Assembly: GCF_028596025.1 (NCBI RefSeq)
Contig: NZ_CP117167.1
Location: forward strand, 1,364,001-1,428,000
Direction: 5' to 3'
DNA length: 64,000 nucleotides
Source: Mucilaginibacter jinjuensis
GTDB lineage: Bacteria; Bacteroidota; Bacteroidia; Sphingobacteriales; Sphingobacteriaceae
Below are positions 33,883-41,427 of this stretch, in pieces. Each line of letters opens with the position of its first letter. The stretch's first letter is position 1. The notes under the pieces were generated by a model that saw only the letters and a program-made list of their open reading frames with translations, did not search any database and was not told where the DNA came from. Made by a program: the position numbers and the translations under genes.

Positions 33883-34035
33883 TTTGTCATTTCGAACGAG
33901 CCAGGTGGGATTGTGCGCAAGAGGCGAGGAGAAATCTTCTGCGCCTTGATTAAGCTTTGTAACTAATGCGTATTGTAGAAGATTTCTCACCTTTCCTCTA
34001 CCAATGCCCTCCCTCCAAGGATTCGAAATGACAAA
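33883..34035. repeat. Type E palindromic element
   Basis: Outer arms TTTGTCATTTCGAA and TTCGAAATGACAAA, inner arms AGAAATCTTCT and AGAAGATTTCT. Single copy in this window. It fills the 570-bp gap before the M16 genes together with the TGCAA hairpins; no gene seen there. Confidence 0.8.
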
Positions 34036-34204
34036 CGGAAGGGTAAGTATGAGATACTATGACGATGCTCATATCCTTACCAATATTAAATATCGAATCA
34101 TATTCCTAAAAAGTTAGTTTTCAGAAAATATTAGGTATCAATATAGTTACAATTATATTCGGAAGTATTATCTTAGGGCATTAACTTATAATGCTGTGAA
34201 AAAT

Positions 34205-35584
34205 ATGATCCAAAACCTTATCAAACGCCTGAGCTTATCTGCTGCGGGTGTATTGTGCCTTGTTATGGTGCAGGCCCAACCCCGGCTGCCACAGGGCTAT
34301 TTCTGGAAAAAGCTGCCCAACGGGCTGCAGGTAGCTGTTATTGAGAATAACAAAGTACCGCTAACCACTATCGAAATTGCTGTTAAAAACGGTGCTTATA
34401 CCGAAGGCCCCGAGTATAGCGGACTTTCGCACCTTTTCGAACACATGTTTTTTAAAGCCAACAAAGATTACCCTGACCAGGCTTCGTTTTTAAAACGTAC
34501 ACAGGAGTTGGGTGCTATCTGGAATGGCACCACTGATGTAGAACGCGTAAACTACTTCTTCACTTTCGATAAAGACAGTCTGAATGCAGGTTTGCGTTTT
34601 ATGAATGCGGCTATCCGTTTCCCAATTTATCGCGAAGAGGATATGAAGAAAGAACGCCCTGTTGTTGATGGTGAGTTTCAGCGTGCCGAAAGTGATCCGG
34701 GTTTCCAGATCTGGTACGAAACACAGAAACATCTTTGGGGCGATCTGATCACCCGTAAAAACGCAATCGGTATCCACGAGATCATTAATACGGCCACGCC
34801 CGAAAAAATGATGATCATCAAAGGCAAATATTATGTACCTAATAACAGCCTGCTTACCATTTGCGGTGATGTAAAACACGATGATGCCTTTGCCATGGCC
34901 GAAAAGATTTTTGGCAGCTGGGAAAGCAGCGGCGAAGACCCACAGGTAAAATATCCTATCCCGCCGTTTAAGCCGTTGGATAAAACGGAGTATTATATTA
35001 AAGAATCATCAATAGCGCAAACGCCTTATATGCTGTTCTCGTGGCAGGGGCCGGGTTTTAAGGCAGATTCTGCCGGCACTATAGTAGCAGATGTATTTAA
35101 TACCATCCTGGGGCTTAACTCGTCAAAAATACAACAGGCTTTGGTTGATAAGGGATTAGCATCAGCTGTACAGGCAAGCTATCAAACCACGCGCTATACC
35201 GGCGAGATTGATTTGTACGTAATGCCTAACCCCGCCAAACTAAAAGAATGTTATGCCGAGGTGCAAAATCAATTAGCCCTGTTGGTAAAATCCGATTATT
35301 ATACCGATGAACAGCTGAAAGATGCTAAGGCTATTTTATTGCGAAATGCAGTGCGTAGTAAAGAAAAGCCATCGTCATTGGCAAGCCAGTTAAGCTACCA
35401 GTGGTGCAGTACTTCGCTCGAGTATTTTACCGATAACGATAGCAATTACCAGAAAATAACCCGCGATGATATTGCCCGTTATGTGCAAAAATATATTGCA
35501 GGTAAACCTATGGTAGCCGGTATGATTATTAAACCCGAACTGAGTAAAGAAACTAACGCAGCAGCCTTTTTTGCAGCTAAATAA
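34205..35584 (+). CDS. M16 family zinc peptidase, catalytic subunit
   Basis: 459 residues from the ATG at 34205 (a GTG at 34196 is also possible). Signal peptide (LSAAGVLCLVMVQAQP), then the M16 domain with the inverted zinc motif HLFEHMFF; ligand Glu about 75 residues later in ERPVVDGEFQRAE. A C-terminal inactive M16 domain follows. It forms a two-subunit periplasmic protease with the next gene, which lacks the zinc motif. The pair resembles PqqL-like/insulinase peptidases. Substrate unknown. Confidence 0.93.
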   Translation: MIQNLIKRLSLSAAGVLCLVMVQAQPRLPQGYFWKKLPNGLQVAVIENNKVPLTTIEIAVKNGAYTEGPEYSGLSHLFEHMFFKANKDYPDQASFLKRTQELGAIWNGTTDVERVNYFFTFDKDSLNAGLRFMNAAIRFPIYREEDMKKERPVVDGEFQRAESDPGFQIWYETQKHLWGDLITRKNAIGIHEIINTATPEKMMIIKGKYYVPNNSLLTICGDVKHDDAFAMAEKIFGSWESSGEDPQVKYPIPPFKPLDKTEYYIKESSIAQTPYMLFSWQGPGFKADSAGTIVADVFNTILGLNSSKIQQALVDKGLASAVQASYQTTRYTGEIDLYVMPNPAKLKECYAEVQNQLALLVKSDYYTDEQLKDAKAILLRNAVRSKEKPSSLASQLSYQWCSTSLEYFTDNDSNYQKITRDDIARYVQKYIAGKPMVAGMIIKPELSKETNAAAFFAAK

Positions 35585-35595
35585 TTTTGATCGTT

Positions 35596-36927
35596 ATGAA
35601 AAAAAGAATTTTTGTGCTGCTTATAGCGGCAACCCTATATAATATAAAGCCGGTTTACGCGCAAAGCGGGGCTTATGAAACCACTATTGATGGTGTTAAA
35701 GTAATTGTGCAGCCCAGCGGCAATGATATTGTAGAAATACAAACTGCCATAAAAGGCGGTGTACAAAACTACCCTGCAAACAAACAAGGCATCGAGGCAA
35801 TAGCCATGAATGCCTTAACCGAATGTGGTACTTTAAAGCACGACAAAAACAGTTTTAAAAACCAGCTGGATAAAGTGAGCGCCAATGTATACGGTTCTGC
35901 TTTTAAAGATTATTCGGTAGTGCGGATGAACTGTATTAAAACTGATTTTGAAACCGTTTGGCCGTTGTATGTAGAAGCTTTGAAAGAACCCGCATTTGAT
36001 GCCAAAGAGTTTGCACGGGTTAAACAAGACCAGATTAACTTTCTGAAAGATGCAGATTCGCACCCGGATGTGGCTATTAACAATTATGCCAACCAGGTAG
36101 CTTTCGCCAATCGCGATTACGCCAAGAACCCGGCCGGGACCGCAGATATTATGCAAACCTTTACACCTGATGAGATTAAGGCTTATTACAAATCGATATT
36201 TGTAAAATCGCACTTAACTATTGTAATTGTGGCCGATTTGAGCAAGGAAGAAATTGAAACCAAAGTAAAAGGTTTGCTGGCCGGTGTAAAAGCAGGTGCG
36301 CCTTTTGAGTTAAAGAAATCATTCTTCAGGGTATATAAAAACACCTTCTCGTCGCAACCGCGCGAACTGGCTACCAATTATGTGGTGGGCATTACCAGCG
36401 GGCCGCTACCAGGCACACCAGATTATAATGCTTTCCAGGTGGCTATGCGTATTTTTTACGACCGTCACTTTTTAGATGTACGTACCAATAACGGCCTGTC
36501 TTATGCCCCGGGTGCAACGTTTAGCAATGGCAGTACCTCGTTCGCTAAATTCTCGGTATCAACCACCCAGCCCGATAAATACATTGCTGTGTTTGATAAA
36601 CTGGTAGATAAAATTAAACAGGAAGGTTTTACCGGTGATGAAGTGAAAAACATGAAAACCACCTACCTCACCAGTTTTTATTACAAGCAGGAAACCAATA
36701 GTGCACAGGCAAGTTCAATCGTATCAAACGAAGTGATCCATGATAACTGGAAACGCTCTTTAACCCTGGCCGATGATGTTAAGAAATTAACGCCAGGCGA
36801 GGTGAATGATGCCTTCCGCAAATACATTGGCAATATTGTTTGGGTTTACCAGGGCGATACCAAAAAGGTTAATCCGCTGCTGTATACCAATGGACTTGCT
36901 GGTCCTGATAATCCGGTTAGCCATTAA
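35596..36927 (+). CDS. M16 family peptidase, non-catalytic subunit
   Basis: 443 residues from the ATG at 35596, with a signal peptide (KKRIFVLLIAATLYNIKPVYAQ). The M16 fold is clear (GVKVIVQPSGNDIVEIQTAIKGGVQNYPANKQG, later TYLTSFYYKQETNSAQASSI) but the HxxEH motif is replaced by GIEAIAMNAL, so it cannot bind zinc. It starts 11 bp after the stop of the active subunit, and such pairs form one working enzyme. The open frame begins 9 bases earlier at a TTG, but the ATG is preferred. The final terminator is at 36946. Confidence 0.92.
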   Translation: MKKRIFVLLIAATLYNIKPVYAQSGAYETTIDGVKVIVQPSGNDIVEIQTAIKGGVQNYPANKQGIEAIAMNALTECGTLKHDKNSFKNQLDKVSANVYGSAFKDYSVVRMNCIKTDFETVWPLYVEALKEPAFDAKEFARVKQDQINFLKDADSHPDVAINNYANQVAFANRDYAKNPAGTADIMQTFTPDEIKAYYKSIFVKSHLTIVIVADLSKEEIETKVKGLLAGVKAGAPFELKKSFFRVYKNTFSSQPRELATNYVVGITSGPLPGTPDYNAFQVAMRIFYDRHFLDVRTNNGLSYAPGATFSNGSTSFAKFSVSTTQPDKYIAVFDKLVDKIKQEGFTGDEVKNMKTTYLTSFYYKQETNSAQASSIVSNEVIHDNWKRSLTLADDVKKLTPGEVNDAFRKYIGNIVWVYQGDTKKVNPLLYTNGLAGPDNPVSH

Positions 36928-36945
36928 TATTAAAAAAGCATACCA

Positions 36946-36980
36946 AATAATAAAGGCGCCGTAAAGGCGCCTTTATTATT
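36946..36980. terminator. Bidirectional terminator between convergent genes
   Basis: Perfect 15-bp arms AATAATAAAGGCGCC / GGCGCCTTTATTATT around GTAAA. Overlaps the stop codon of the minus-strand gene. Confidence 0.9.
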
Positions 36981-38097
36981 TCTTTTTCGGTTCAACAATT
37001 TCTTCGGAGAGCGTTTTTCTATTTTGACGCCGATGCCAGATTTCGCCGATGTGGCGGGTCGGTACATTATCGCCCAGTAATTTACCCCAGGGTTTCAATC
37101 CGTCTATCCGGTCGAAGATGATCTTAAGCACTGCCACAAACGGTACTGATAAAAACATACCCGAAATACCCCAGAGTGCATTACCCAGCAATACAATTAC
37201 GATAGAAATTAACGCATTGATCTGCACCTTAACTGATACCACACGTGGGAACACTACATTATTGTCTATAAACTGGATAATAAGGTAGGCTATAATTACA
37301 CCCAATTGGGTAGAGTAGCCGTCTTTAGTTATAGTGGCCATCAGGATAGGCAAGGCTATGGCTATTATACCGCCAATGTAAGGCAGCATATTTAAAATAG
37401 CGCCGATAACACCCAGTAATATGGCGTACTTAACGCCGAGTATCAGCAAGGCAACAGAGTTCATGACGGCTACAATAACCATCTCTAACAATAGCCCCAC
37501 AATATAGCTTTGCACGGCAGATTTGGTTTCTTTCAAAACTTCGGCTACACGGGCTGAGTTTTCTTCAGAAAAAACCTCATATAAAAAATTGAGGATTAAT
37601 TGTTTATAGAAGAGCAACATAAAGGTGTAAACCGGTATCAGGAAAACAACACTTAATGTACCTAATACGGTATCGAGGGTTCGGCCAACTAATGCTTTGC
37701 TGCCATCTAATGTGCTTTTAATGAAGGCTACCTGTTTCTGGGTGTTTACACCGAAATGCGTATATACCCAGGCTTCCAGATCAGTGATAATATGTCCGAA
37801 TTTCTCCTTCAAGGCGGGCAATGAATCGCCGAAGGCCATAATCTGTGATGACAGGAAGTACATCATGGCACTCGTTAACAACAGCGTGCTAAATAACGAA
37901 ATGAGTATGGAAGGTACCTTCGGTACTTTATGGCGTTGCAACCAACTGGCTAAAGGGTTAAGCAATATAGCCAGCAACATGGCAAAGGCCAGCGGCACCA
38001 AAATATCGCCCAATGCTGCCAGTATATAAACCAGTAATATAATCCCGAATAGGATTACAGTTGTTTTTAAATAAAACGGGTACTCTTTGATGGCCAT
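36976..38097 (-). CDS. AI-2E family transporter
   Basis: 373 residues, about eight membrane helices in the PerM/AI-2E exporter arrangement: N-terminal pair, soluble segment, then a long cluster. Family sequence: LAFAMLLAILLNPLASWLQRHKVP, the conserved PYIGGIIAIALPILMA and QFIDNNVVFPRVVSVKVQINALI. Some members export autoinducer-2 or sodium; the substrate here is not known. C-terminus basic and soluble (about 40 residues). Upstream lies a type B1 palindrome; the gene is monocistronic and converges with the M16 pair. Confidence 0.92.
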   Translation of the reverse strand: MAIKEYPFYLKTTVILFGIILLVYILAALGDILVPLAFAMLLAILLNPLASWLQRHKVPKVPSILISLFSTLLLTSAMMYFLSSQIMAFGDSLPALKEKFGHIITDLEAWVYTHFGVNTQKQVAFIKSTLDGSKALVGRTLDTVLGTLSVVFLIPVYTFMLLFYKQLILNFLYEVFSEENSARVAEVLKETKSAVQSYIVGLLLEMVIVAVMNSVALLILGVKYAILLGVIGAILNMLPYIGGIIAIALPILMATITKDGYSTQLGVIIAYLIIQFIDNNVVFPRVVSVKVQINALISIVIVLLGNALWGISGMFLSVPFVAVLKIIFDRIDGLKPWGKLLGDNVPTRHIGEIWHRRQNRKTLSEEIVEPKKK

Positions 38098-38176
38098 ATA
38101 GTAATTGGTGTAGTACTATAGGGAATAAAAAAATAGGGAATATGTTTTTCTAATCGTAATTAAAGGTGAGTGAGGT

Positions 38177-38243
38177 GTCATGCTGAGCTCCGTCGAAGTA
38201 TGGTGCAGGGGGGCTCCTTATGCTTCGAGTGCCTCAGCATGAC
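38177..38243. repeat. Type B1 element, copy 3
   Basis: GTCATGCTGAGCTCCGTCGA on the left, CGAGTGCCTCAGCATGAC on the right; outer arms GTCATGCTGA / TCAGCATGAC are perfect. Confidence 0.88.
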
Positions 38244-38273
38244 AACGCTCCTTTGAGTATTACGAAAACAAAA

Positions 38274-38302
38274 AAAGGTTCTGCATCAAATGCAGAACCT
38301 TT
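38274..38302 (-). terminator. Terminator after glyS
   Basis: AAAGGTTCTGCAT / ATGCAGAACCTTT stem; T-run on the minus strand. Confidence 0.85.
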
Positions 38303-38326
38303 CGCTTTTATCTTTCAGCTTTCGCC

Positions 38327-39808
38327 TTATTTCTTCAATAAATTTTTCCAGCTTACAAAATCACCGATGATCTTATCTAGTTGGTCAACGGCTACGCGTT
38401 CCTGCTGCATGCTGTCGCGGTGGCGCAGGGTTACGGTATTGTCTTCCAGCGTCTGGTGATCTACCGTGATACAGAAAGGCGTACCGATAGCATCCTGGCG
38501 ACGGTAGCGTTTACCAATGGCATCTTTCTCCTCGTATTGCAGGTTGAAATCAAGCTCAAGCGTTTCCATAATTTCGCGTGCTTTCTCTGGCAGGCCATCT
38601 TTTTTGGTCAGTGGGAAAATTGCAGCTTTAACCGGTGCCAGGCAAGGGTGTAAGCGTAATACGGTACGGCTGTCTTGTCTATCTTCGGTGCTCAGGTCTT
38701 CTTCCTCGTAAGCATTGATCATCGTCAGCAGGAACATACGGTCCAAACCAATTGAAGTTTCAATTACGTAAGGGATGTAGTTACCATAAGGCTTGCCATC
38801 TTCGCCCAGTTCAGGATCAAAATACTGCATCTTTTTACCAGAAAATTCCTGATGCTGGCTTAAATCGAAATTACCACGGCTATGGATACCTTCCACCTCT
38901 TTAAAGCCAAACGGGAATTCGAACTCGATATCAAAAGCTGCATCGGCATAGTGAGCCAGTTTGGCATGTTCGTGGTAGCGGTATTTTGCAGCATCGGTAC
39001 CTAAAGCCAGGTGCCATTTTAAACGCGCTGTTTTCCATTGTTCAAACCATTCTTTTTGTGTGCCTGGGCGAACAAAGAATTGCATCTCCATTTGCTCAAA
39101 CTCGCGCATGCGGATGATGAACTGGCGGGCAATAACCTCGTTACGGAAAGCCTTACCAATTTGCGCAATACCAAACGGGATTTTCATCCGGCCCGATTTC
39201 TGCACGTTCAAATAGTTAACAAAGATCCCTTGTGCCGTTTCGGGGCGCAGGTAAACTTTATCGGCATCATCTGCAATGGCACCCATTTGGGTACTGAACA
39301 TTAGGTTAAACTGGCGCACATCTGTCCAGTTGCGTGTGCCGCTGATTGGATCTGCAATCTCATGCTCAATGATCAGATCGCGCAAGCGGGTCAAATCCTC
39401 GGCATTCAAGGCATCGTCCAGGTCTTTTTGCAGCAGCTCTGCTTTATCTGTTTTGCCGTCTTTACCGTAACGGGCAATTTTATCTTCTAATAACTGGTCG
39501 GCACGGTAGCGTTTTTTCGAATCCTTGTTGTCAATCATCGGGTCGCTAAAGCCGCCTACGTGGCCGCTGGCTTCCCAAATTTTAGGATGCATAAAAATAG
39601 CCGAATCAATACCAACGATGTTCTGGTTCATTTGCACCATAGCTTTCCACCAGTAGGTTTTAATGTTGTTTTTCAATTCAGCCCCATTCTGACCGTAGTC
39701 ATAAACGGCGCTTAAACCATCATATATCTCACTTGAAGGGAATACAAAGCCATACTCTTTGGCATGTGCAATTACATTTTTAAATAGTTCGTCGGTGTTT
39801 TTGCTCAT
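38327..39808 (-). CDS. glyS: Glycine--tRNA ligase (single-subunit type)
   Basis: 493 residues, class II synthetase of the eukaryote-like dimeric type. Seen: AKEYGFVFPSSEIYDGLSAVYDYGQNGAELK at the N-terminus, motif 2 FRNEVIARQFIIRMREFEQMEMQFFV, motif 3 TSIGLDRMFLL and the anticodon-binding domain near the C-terminus (VDHQTLEDNTVTLRHRDSMQQ). It charges tRNA-Gly. A TATCTTTA near-consensus -7 box lies 8 bp before the start. The upstream gap holds a palindrome of 'gtccgaaag' words. Confidence 0.97.
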   Translation of the reverse strand: MSKNTDELFKNVIAHAKEYGFVFPSSEIYDGLSAVYDYGQNGAELKNNIKTYWWKAMVQMNQNIVGIDSAIFMHPKIWEASGHVGGFSDPMIDNKDSKKRYRADQLLEDKIARYGKDGKTDKAELLQKDLDDALNAEDLTRLRDLIIEHEIADPISGTRNWTDVRQFNLMFSTQMGAIADDADKVYLRPETAQGIFVNYLNVQKSGRMKIPFGIAQIGKAFRNEVIARQFIIRMREFEQMEMQFFVRPGTQKEWFEQWKTARLKWHLALGTDAAKYRYHEHAKLAHYADAAFDIEFEFPFGFKEVEGIHSRGNFDLSQHQEFSGKKMQYFDPELGEDGKPYGNYIPYVIETSIGLDRMFLLTMINAYEEEDLSTEDRQDSRTVLRLHPCLAPVKAAIFPLTKKDGLPEKAREIMETLELDFNLQYEEKDAIGKRYRRQDAIGTPFCITVDHQTLEDNTVTLRHRDSMQQERVAVDQLDKIIGDFVSWKNLLKK

Positions 39809-39816
39809 AACGGGCG

Positions 39817-39824
39817 TAAAGATA
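39817..39824 (-). promoter_or_regulatory. Putative -7 box of glyS
   Basis: Minus strand TATCTTTA, one mismatch to TAnnTTTG, 8 bp before the start. Confidence 0.4.
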
Positions 39825-39828
39825 TGAT

Positions 39829-39937
39829 TTAGTCCGGAAGTCGGAAAGTCCGTGAGTCCGGAAGTCCGAAAGACAAGAAAAATATTATAAAATGAGACCT
39901 AATCTTACGGACCTACCGACTTTCGGACTTCCGTACT
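39829..39937. repeat. Type G word palindrome
   Basis: AGTCCGGAAGTCGGAAAGTC on the left and GACTTTCGGACTTCCG on the right, words of about 9 bases repeated on both arms. Fills the divergent glyS-gldA gap. Confidence 0.75.
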
Positions 39938-39943
39938 AATTGC

Positions 39944-39951
39944 TACTTTTA
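39944..39951 (+). promoter_or_regulatory. Putative -7 box of gldA
   Basis: TACTTTTA, one mismatch to TAnnTTTG, 4 bp before the ATG; predicts a nearly leaderless mRNA. Confidence 0.35.
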
Positions 39952-39955
39952 CGGC

Positions 39956-40660
39956 ATGAGTATCCGGGTTGAAGCATTAACCAAAATTTATGGTACGCAA
40001 AAGGCGGTAGATGGTATCAGCTTTAGTGCAGGCAAAGGTGTAATAGGTTTTCTGGGTCCGAATGGGGCAGGGAAATCAACCACGATGAAAATCCTGACGG
40101 GCTTTATTCCGCAAACGTCGGGCAAAGCTACCGTGGCTGGCTTTGATGTCAGCACACAATCATTAGATGTCCGTAAAAACATTGGATACCTGCCCGAGAG
40201 TAACCCGCTTTACCTGGATATGTATGTGAAAGAATCGCTGGCATTTATTGCAGGTATCCACAACATCGCCTCGCCCGAAGCCCGTATTGCCGAAGTAATT
40301 GAGCAAACCGGATTAGGCCCCGAACAACATAAAAAAGTTGGTCAGCTTTCAAAAGGTTACCGCCAAAGGGTAGGCCTGGCACAGGCTATTATCCATAACC
40401 CCGAAGTTTTGGTTTTGGATGAACCTACATCAGGTCTCGATCCAAATCAATTGGTGGGTATCCGTCAGCTGATTACCGAGCTGGGTAAAACCAAAACCAT
40501 TATCCTTTCTACCCACATTATGCAGGAAGTAGAGGCGGTTTGTAACCAGGTAATCATTATCAACAAAGGGAATATTGTAGCCGATAATACGTTGGAGCAT
40601 TTGCGTGCTGATAATGGGGGGAAATCGTTAGAGAGTATTTTTATTAAGTTGACGAATTAA
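39956..40660 (+). CDS. gldA: Gliding-motility ABC transporter ATP-binding protein
   Basis: 234 residues, ABC ATPase with Walker A GPNGAGKST (about 34-42), Q-loop, signature LSKGYRQRVGL, Walker B VLVLDEPTSGLDP and H-loop STHIMQEVEAV. The subgroup pattern (MSIRVEALTKIYGTQKAVDGISFSAGKGVIGFLGPNG) and the GldF-GldG fusion 770 bp downstream identify it as GldA. In Flavobacterium gldA, gldF and gldG are needed for gliding and for type IX secretion functions; in non-gliding relatives the transporter also occurs. Three repeats and a GIY-YIG gene separate it from gldFG. Confidence 0.93.
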   Translation: MSIRVEALTKIYGTQKAVDGISFSAGKGVIGFLGPNGAGKSTTMKILTGFIPQTSGKATVAGFDVSTQSLDVRKNIGYLPESNPLYLDMYVKESLAFIAGIHNIASPEARIAEVIEQTGLGPEQHKKVGQLSKGYRQRVGLAQAIIHNPEVLVLDEPTSGLDPNQLVGIRQLITELGKTKTIILSTHIMQEVEAVCNQVIIINKGNIVADNTLEHLRADNGGKSLESIFIKLTN

Positions 40661-40711
40661 TAAGGGGATGTATTGCTGTAAAGTAGTGGATAAGCAATAC
40701 GTTGATAACCC

Positions 40712-40810
40712 ACGTCATTGCGAGGTACGAAGCAATCTCAGACTTACAGAGCCGCTAAGCAAGTTCAATCTGCACAGTCGGGGATTGCCACGCTATCGCT
40801 CGCAATGACG
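40712..40810. repeat. Type A element, copy 8 (asymmetric, long core)
   Basis: ACGTCATTGCGAGGTACGAAG left, ATTGCCACGCTATCGCTCGC right, core ACAGAGCCGCTAAGCAAG plus extra bases. Left flank of the GIY-YIG gene. Confidence 0.88.
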
Positions 40811-40846
40811 GGATAGGTTTGAACTAAGTTTTACTATTTTAGCGCA

Positions 40847-41146
40847 ATGGAACGAGGCGGAAGCGTTTACATATTAACCAACAAAACACACAGCGTTTTA
40901 TACACAGGTGTGACATCCGATTTACCTGGCAGGATTTGGCAACATAAAAATAAAACATATCCTAAAAGCTTTACCGCTAAATATGGATGTGATAAATTGG
41001 TCTATCATTATATGTACTTCCATATTGAAGAGGCAATAAATGCAGAGAAGACGATAAAAGGAAGTAACAGAGATAAAAAGATTCAGTTAATAAATGGTAT
41101 GAATCCTGAATGGAAGGATTTGTATGATGAGTTGATGAGTCAATAA
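40847..41146 (+). CDS. GIY-YIG nuclease family protein
   Basis: 99 residues, the usual length of the stand-alone UPF0213/YhbQ-like group. Catalytic GIY-YIG pattern appears as VYILTNKTHSVLYTGVTSD, followed by the Arg/His region LPGRIWQHKNKTYPKSFTAKYGCDKLVYHYMY and the Glu in AINAEKTIKG. Single-strand or DNA-nicking nuclease activity is known for the family; the biological role is unclear. It is enclosed by type A palindromes, one ending 36 bp upstream and two beginning 13 bp and 148 bp downstream, and divides gldA from gldFG. See findings for the idea that the two are linked. Confidence 0.93.
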   Translation: MERGGSVYILTNKTHSVLYTGVTSDLPGRIWQHKNKTYPKSFTAKYGCDKLVYHYMYFHIEEAINAEKTIKGSNRDKKIQLINGMNPEWKDLYDELMSQ

Positions 41147-41159
41147 ATATAAATAAGAC

Positions 41160-41263
41160 CGTCATTGCGAGGAGGTACGACGAAGCAATCCCCGACTTAC
41201 AGAGCGGCTCTGTATAGTTGAACTGCATAGTTAGGGATTGCCACGCTATCGCTCGCAATGACG
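41160..41263. repeat. Type A element, copy 9 (asymmetric, duplicated stretch)
   Basis: Left arm reads GCGAGGAGGTACGACGAAGC, with AGG and CGA each doubled relative to other copies; right arm CCACGCTATCGCTCGC. Confidence 0.88.
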
Positions 41264-41294
41264 CGCTTGGTGTAACGACGACAAACGAACACGC

Positions 41295-41380
41295 ACGTCA
41301 TTGCGAGGAACGAAGCAATCCCCGACTTACAGAGCGGCTCTGTATAGTTAGGGATTGCCACGCTGTCGCTCGCAATAACG
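41295..41380. repeat. Type A element, copy 10 (asymmetric)
   Basis: In tandem with copy 9 (31 bp apart). Left GCGAGGAACGAAGC, right ATTGCCACGCTGTCGCTCGC with one A-to-G change. Confidence 0.88.
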
Positions 41381-41427
41381 CGCTGGATGGGAATTAGAAG
41401 AAGATAATAGTTATACAAAACATATAA

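Noticed and set aside
41197..41418. 73-codon ORF between GIY-YIG gene and gldFG
   Set aside because: Translation of two type A elements (products show the recurrent VIASDSVAIPNY pattern), as do the frames at 40977 and 62996.
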